The translations under genes were made by a program, and so were the position numbers. A stretch of 9,908 bases of DNA, taken from the NCBI GenBank assembly GCA_964590315.1, contig CAZPVS010000024.1, forward strand, positions 1-9,908. Direction: 5' to 3'. How positions within the stretch are numbered: position 1 is the first letter of the stretch; every line of letters begins with the position of its first letter. The stretch is from JALRHH01 sp964590315. GTDB taxonomy: Bacteria > Patescibacteriota > Saccharimonadia > Saccharimonadales > JALRHH01. Below are positions 7,125 to 9,908 of the stretch, one piece after another. The notes below the pieces were generated by a model that was given only the letters and a program-made list of their open reading frames with translations, was not told the origin of the DNA and did not search any database.

Positions 7125-7178
7125 CCGGGAGGGAACAGGTGAATCGTGCTATGCACGTTCGTATCTGTTCCCTCCCGG
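7125..7178 (-). repeat. Long perfect inverted repeat in the 3' untranslated region
   Basis: CCGGGAGGGAACAG (7125-7138) and CTGTTCCCTCCCGG (7165-7178) are perfect 14-bp inverted arms around a 26-nt loop. The loop holds a second hairpin, CGTGC-TAT-GCACG (7145-7157). The element lies between the stop codon of the secreted-protein gene and its terminator, so the message would end in a very stable stem. It has no T-run of its own; message stabilisation or a structured 3' RNA is possible. Confidence 0.8.
7143..7155 (+). repeat. 13-bp inverted repeat, left copy
   Basis: ATCGTGCTATGCA, the reverse complement of the segment at 8297-8309. It lies in the loop of the 3' inverted repeat of the GC-rich gene. 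Confidence 0.5.
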
Positions 7179-7208
7179 GGTTTCGCCGCGAGGGCGAGAG
7201 GGGTGGTT

Positions 7209-7961
7209 CTACCGTTTGTTGCTCGAACCCCAGTGCTGGAGTGCGCGTTCACTCACGGGCATTGTTGCTGATCGTGAGGACACAGTAGTCCTAGCAGGCA
7301 GCTTGATGTTGCTGACGTGTCCGTTGGACGCGTACACCCATCGTGGGCCGAGATACGCTTCCCAGTCAATCTCCTTGCGGGCGACCTTGAAGATCTTCTT
7401 GCTGCCAGCCGGCACGTGGATCATGCCGTCAGGCTGAGGCCGTCGGTAGGATCCGTAGACAACATGTGCCCGGACATCGTTCGGGTTCACTGCAACCAGC
7501 TTGCCAGGGACGACCTGTCCGTCACGACGGAGCTTGCGGACCTTGACAGGGAGTGTCTGCTTGACTGTGATGGTCACCGTTGACTCGCTCATGTCGGTCT
7601 CGTCGCAGTTCCAGTACCGGAACGTGAACGTTCCACCTTCGGGCATTGCGTCAGGGTTGACGTATACCGCAAGGGTGTAGTTGTCCACTCTCTGAACGAT
7701 CCCGTAGGTTGGGTCGGGCTCCTGAAATCGGCAGACCTGCACGTCGACACCTTCGGGGACCACGTCGTTTGCCAAAGGGGAAACGAGTCGGTACTCGCCC
7801 TGGTAGACGGTGAAGTCCTTGCTGTCCGGCACGTCGGCGAAGTCCACACCATCCGGGTGGGCCATGTGGCTGGTCGGGTCGGCGTGGGCCGGCGTGCTGA
7901 GCAGGCCGATCAACACTCCTGCGAACACGATGCTCGCAAAGAGGCGAATGAAACGACTCAT
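7209..7961 (-). CDS. Secreted Ig-like-domain protein, GC-rich, probably horizontally acquired
   Basis: A 250-residue exported protein. A signal peptide spans residues 1-27 (basic MSRFIRLF, hydrophobic core, cleavage after AHA). Residues about 45-135 look like a bacterial Ig/cadherin-type beta-sandwich: SPLANDVVPEGVDVQVCRF, then TFTFRYWNCDE and STVTITV. Cys77 and Cys119 could form a disulphide. Residues about 140-225 form a second, basic region (NPNDVRAHVVYGSYRRPQPDG, IDWEAYLG) that I recall only vaguely from actinobacterial secreted proteins. No sortase motif, transmembrane anchor or catalytic motif is seen. The start ATG at 7961 is preceded by AAGGA with a 7-nt spacer; a longer frame to 8021 has no ribosome site and would bury the signal peptide. 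Base composition is strongly GC-rich (42 of 60 at 7861-7920), unlike its neighbours (18 of 60 at 8941-9000). Function unknown; surface binding or adhesion is possible. Confidence 0.82.
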   Translation of the reverse strand: MSRFIRLFASIVFAGVLIGLLSTPAHADPTSHMAHPDGVDFADVPDSKDFTVYQGEYRLVSPLANDVVPEGVDVQVCRFQEPDPTYGIVQRVDNYTLAVYVNPDAMPEGGTFTFRYWNCDETDMSESTVTITVKQTLPVKVRKLRRDGQVVPGKLVAVNPNDVRAHVVYGSYRRPQPDGMIHVPAGSKKIFKVARKEIDWEAYLGPRWVYASNGHVSNIKLPARTTVSSRSATMPVSERALQHWGSSNKR

Positions 7962-8046
7962 GTGCATTTCCTTCTCTGTGGGTGAGGGGTAGAACCATGA
8001 ATGTACTAGCGCGAACTGCACGGTGAGTACAGTACAGGCTCATGTC

Positions 8047-8067
8047 GTTATCACGTGCGTGAATAAC
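8047..8067 (-). other. Hairpin at the predicted 5' end of the secreted-protein transcript
   Basis: GTTATCAC and GTGAATAAC pair with one bulged base around a 4-nt loop. The predicted transcription start from the promoter at 8074-8102 falls at about 8067, so this stem would form the very 5' end of the message, where such hairpins often protect against decay. Confidence 0.5.
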
Positions 8068-8073
8068 CGATCT

Positions 8074-8102
8074 ATTATACCATAAGAACTAACAAAACTC
8101 AA
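8074..8102 (-). promoter_or_regulatory. Strong sigma-70-type promoter of the secreted-protein gene
   Basis: On the minus strand: TTGAGT (8097-8102), a 17-nt spacer, then a perfect TATAAT (8074-8079) with a TGG extension in front. This is the best promoter in the window. Transcription from about 8067 would give a leader of roughly 105 nt before the ATG at 7961. The promoter sits in AT-rich DNA at the edge of the GC-rich island. Confidence 0.8.
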
Positions 8103-8384
8103 TACCCCCTTACAGATTTGCTCAATCTTGTCATTAAAGCTTTGCTTATACGGGAACATCGAATAAATCGTGACTGATTTTGACTTTTATATGGGTCTAT
8201 AAGTATTGAAATTTCATATCATACCGCCTTTTGGACCGAGTATTTTTTCTTTATTGAGTAGCTCGGCAACACTACTAATAAGTACCAAAGGTTGAATGCA
8301 TAGCACGATGCGTCTATTGTTAGAGCATAGTTCAATATAACTACGTCCGAACTGCAAAGTAGAGTCTTATTGAGAGGAAGAGGC
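8103..8384. other. AT-rich intergenic region upstream of cca
   Basis: About 280 bp between two divergent genes. It contains TATAAG (8198-8203), a possible -10 box for cca but with no convincing -35, a TGAAATTTCA palindrome (8207-8216), the right copy of the 13-bp repeat, and a 14-codon frame (8296-8340) preceded by AAAGG that could be a leader peptide but has little support. No tRNA-like fold was recognised. Confidence 0.4.
8297..8309 (-). repeat. 13-bp inverted repeat, right copy
   Basis: TGCATAGCACGAT, the exact inverse of 7143-7155. The two copies bracket the GC-rich gene and its promoter. This one lies in the leader region upstream of the nucleotidyltransferase gene. Confidence 0.5.
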
Positions 8385-9908
8385 ATGCCGGCACATAAGC
8401 AATTTGTTATTCCCAAAACATTCACTGATATAGGTAATGGCGCATCGGTAATCAAATTAATAGACGAATTATTTGAAGAAATATATCTGGTCGGCGGCGC
8501 AGTACGTGATGAAATATTAGGAGTAGAGACACGAGACCTTGATTTTGCCACCCCGACTTCGGTTGAAGAAACAGCTAAGATCCTCCGAAAAGCCGGCCTA
8601 TCCATTAGAGAGATCGGTAAACCGTTCGGCACTATTGGCACAAGTATAGCTGATTATGACATTCAGATTACAACATATCGAAACGAACATTACCAAACTG
8701 GGAGCAGACAGCCTACTGTTATAACAGGCACTGATATTGATAGCGATTTGGCACGTCGAGATTTTACAATCAATGCAATGGCGTTATCGCGCTACGAATT
8801 CGTTGACCCATATAATGGCCTAGTTGATATTCAGGATAAGCTTATACGTGCTGTCGGCAATGCAGATAAGAAATTTAAAGATGATCCATTGAGGATGTTG
8901 CGAGCATATCGCTTTGTCTCTGCCCTTGGCTTTAATATTACATCTGAGACTAAAGATGCAATTAAGAGCAACTTAAATAATATATTCATTCTGTCAACTG
9001 AGCGCATAGCTGAAGAACTAAAAAAACTTATCGCGGGCCAGTACTGGAGCGATGCTCTATATGAAGCTGCAGCAAGCAAAGTTCTGGAAACGTGCCTAAA
9101 AAATTTCGATATCAAATATTCAGTCACTGAAGCCGTAGTTCAATCATCGATTGAATCATATTCTCTAACCGACCTCGAGAAGATGACTGACGAGGAGCGT
9201 TGGCACTTGTTTTTTGTTGTTCTTTGTAACGCAGAGAGGAGTAGTGGTGTGTCAACAGTGGACGTTGTATCTATCGTTCAGGGTCTTGGGCATAAATTAC
9301 AACTCGGCAAGCCCAAGCTCGCCAAGATTTTAGCGCTTGCAGAGCAGCAGCAGATTACTCCAACGATTGCAGTGGCTTCAAAAGTCGTATTGCTTGAAAA
9401 CGAGTATGCTGATTTAGTTAAAGTATCAGATTCAAGGTCAAAGATTGTATTAGCAAAGTTGCACCGTGAAAAAGGTAAAGACGCCTATAGATCAAATATG
9501 TATGGCGTTGCACTCAGGGAGTTTGAAAGTGCTATTCTTGCAAATGAAGCAAATCTCGAGATTATTCTTAACCAGATTCAACACGATGAGACGTACAAAA
9601 TTCGTCTCACTCAGATAAAAGACTATATAATATCTGACTATGGTTTGTATCTTGCTTCACTGATCCTTCACGAAAAGCTTTATAGAAAATTCGAGTCGTC
9701 AGACAACCTTATGCAGTATCTGCTGAACAAGAAGTTTTTTACTAATCGTCTGTCACGACATGAATCAGTTATTGCAGTTGAAAAGGCTCTCATTCGTGTT
9801 TATGAAATACACCCAGCCGAAAATATATTAGAACCCTATGAAAAGTTTCTCGCATTGTCAAGCTACCACCTTTCCGAACACTCTCCTTGGACGTTTCCGG
9901 TACTTGCC
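8385..9908 (+). CDS. cca: tRNA nucleotidyltransferase / poly(A) polymerase family protein (partial, 3' end beyond window)
   Basis: Class II nucleotidyltransferase that adds or repairs the 3' CCA of tRNA, or adds poly(A). The frame is open for 508 codons to the right edge. Motifs in order: LVGGAVRD with GG at 37-38 and RD at 41-42; the metal-binding pair Asp51/Asp53 in RDLDFAT; ARRDFTINAM (123-132); FVDPYNGLVDI (139-149); the nucleotide-template region DDPLRMLRAYRF (166-177); and STERIAEELKKL (204-215). Head and neck domains are complete. Beyond about residue 220 the sequence is helical and unfamiliar, with no clear HD motif, and is already longer than typical bacterial enzymes (roughly 400-450 residues). 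The start has AGGA at 8375-8378, 6 nt before the ATG. CCA and poly(A) activity cannot be told apart here. Confidence 0.9.
   Translation, partial: MPAHKQFVIPKTFTDIGNGASVIKLIDELFEEIYLVGGAVRDEILGVETRDLDFATPTSVEETAKILRKAGLSIREIGKPFGTIGTSIADYDIQITTYRNEHYQTGSRQPTVITGTDIDSDLARRDFTINAMALSRYEFVDPYNGLVDIQDKLIRAVGNADKKFKDDPLRMLRAYRFVSALGFNITSETKDAIKSNLNNIFILSTERIAEELKKLIAGQYWSDALYEAAASKVLETCLKNFDIKYSVTEAVVQSSIESYSLTDLEKMTDEERWHLFFVVLCNAERSSGVSTVDVVSIVQGLGHKLQLGKPKLAKILALAEQQQITPTIAVASKVVLLENEYADLVKVSDSRSKIVLAKLHREKGKDAYRSNMYGVALREFESAILANEANLEIILNQIQHDETYKIRLTQIKDYIISDYGLYLASLILHEKLYRKFESSDNLMQYLLNKKFFTNRLSRHESVIAVEKALIRVYEIHPAENILEPYEKFLALSSYHLSEHSPWTFPVLA

Noticed and set aside
7651..8043. 130-codon minus-strand frame overlapping the secreted-protein gene
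   Set aside because: This is an alternative frame of GC-rich DNA, where stops are rare. It has no signal peptide or ribosome site comparable to the chosen frame, and its composition (Arg/Pro-rich) is typical of a shadow.
8296..8340. 14-codon leader peptide upstream of cca
   Set aside because: There is an AAAGG before the ATG but no attenuator-like terminator after it, and frames this short arise easily by chance.
8219..8641. 140-codon open frame on the minus strand overlapping the start of cca
   Set aside because: It is antisense to the cca reading frame, which carries conserved nucleotidyltransferase motifs, and its translation shows no recognisable domain.

Overview
The window looks like a chromosomal piece of a small-genome bacterium. 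My best guess is a member of Candidatus Saccharibacteria (TM7) or a related Patescibacteria/CPR lineage. The guess rests on moderate-to-low GC, compact single-gene units, and a cytochrome bo3-type quinol oxidase, which some environmental Saccharibacteria are known to carry, next to a two-component system and a Crp/Fnr-fold regulator. No rRNA or marker gene is present, so the taxonomy is inference only.

Layout. (1) Positions 1-2882, minus strand: cyoA then cyoB, subunits II and I of a heme-copper quinol oxidase. cyoB runs off the left edge, so cyoC, cyoD and cyoE are probably beyond it. An extended -10 promoter lies just upstream of cyoA. (2) 2971-3594, minus strand: an atypical short-chain dehydrogenase/NmrA-like NAD(P)-binding protein. 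(3) 3707-5903, plus strand: a membrane CHASE-domain histidine kinase and a stand-alone receiver-domain response regulator, forming an operon. (4) 5904-6044: a convergent spacer with three mutually complementary segments. (5) 6045-6707, minus strand: a Crp/Fnr-family regulator with a perfect 15-bp palindrome just upstream of its start. (6) 6848-7006, plus strand: a 52-codon small gene with a strong Shine-Dalgarno sequence and its own intrinsic terminator. (7) 7083-8102, minus strand: a GC-rich single-gene unit with promoter, 5' hairpin, secreted Ig-like protein gene, long 3' hairpin and intrinsic terminator. Its base composition is very different from its neighbours. (8) 8385-9908, plus strand: a tRNA nucleotidyltransferase (cca/poly(A) polymerase family) open at the right edge.

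How they may work together. The oxidase would consume O2 at the expense of quinol, or act mainly as an O2-scavenging or proton-pumping terminal oxidase. The CHASE kinase, receiver protein and Crp-like factor are plausible regulators of respiration or the redox state, but only proximity supports this. The secreted Ig-like protein looks horizontally acquired, possibly from a high-GC actinobacterium. Saccharibacteria live on Actinobacteria, so this is the most interesting accessory feature. I see no CRISPR array, transposase, rRNA or tRNA gene, and no complete defence or toxin-antitoxin system.
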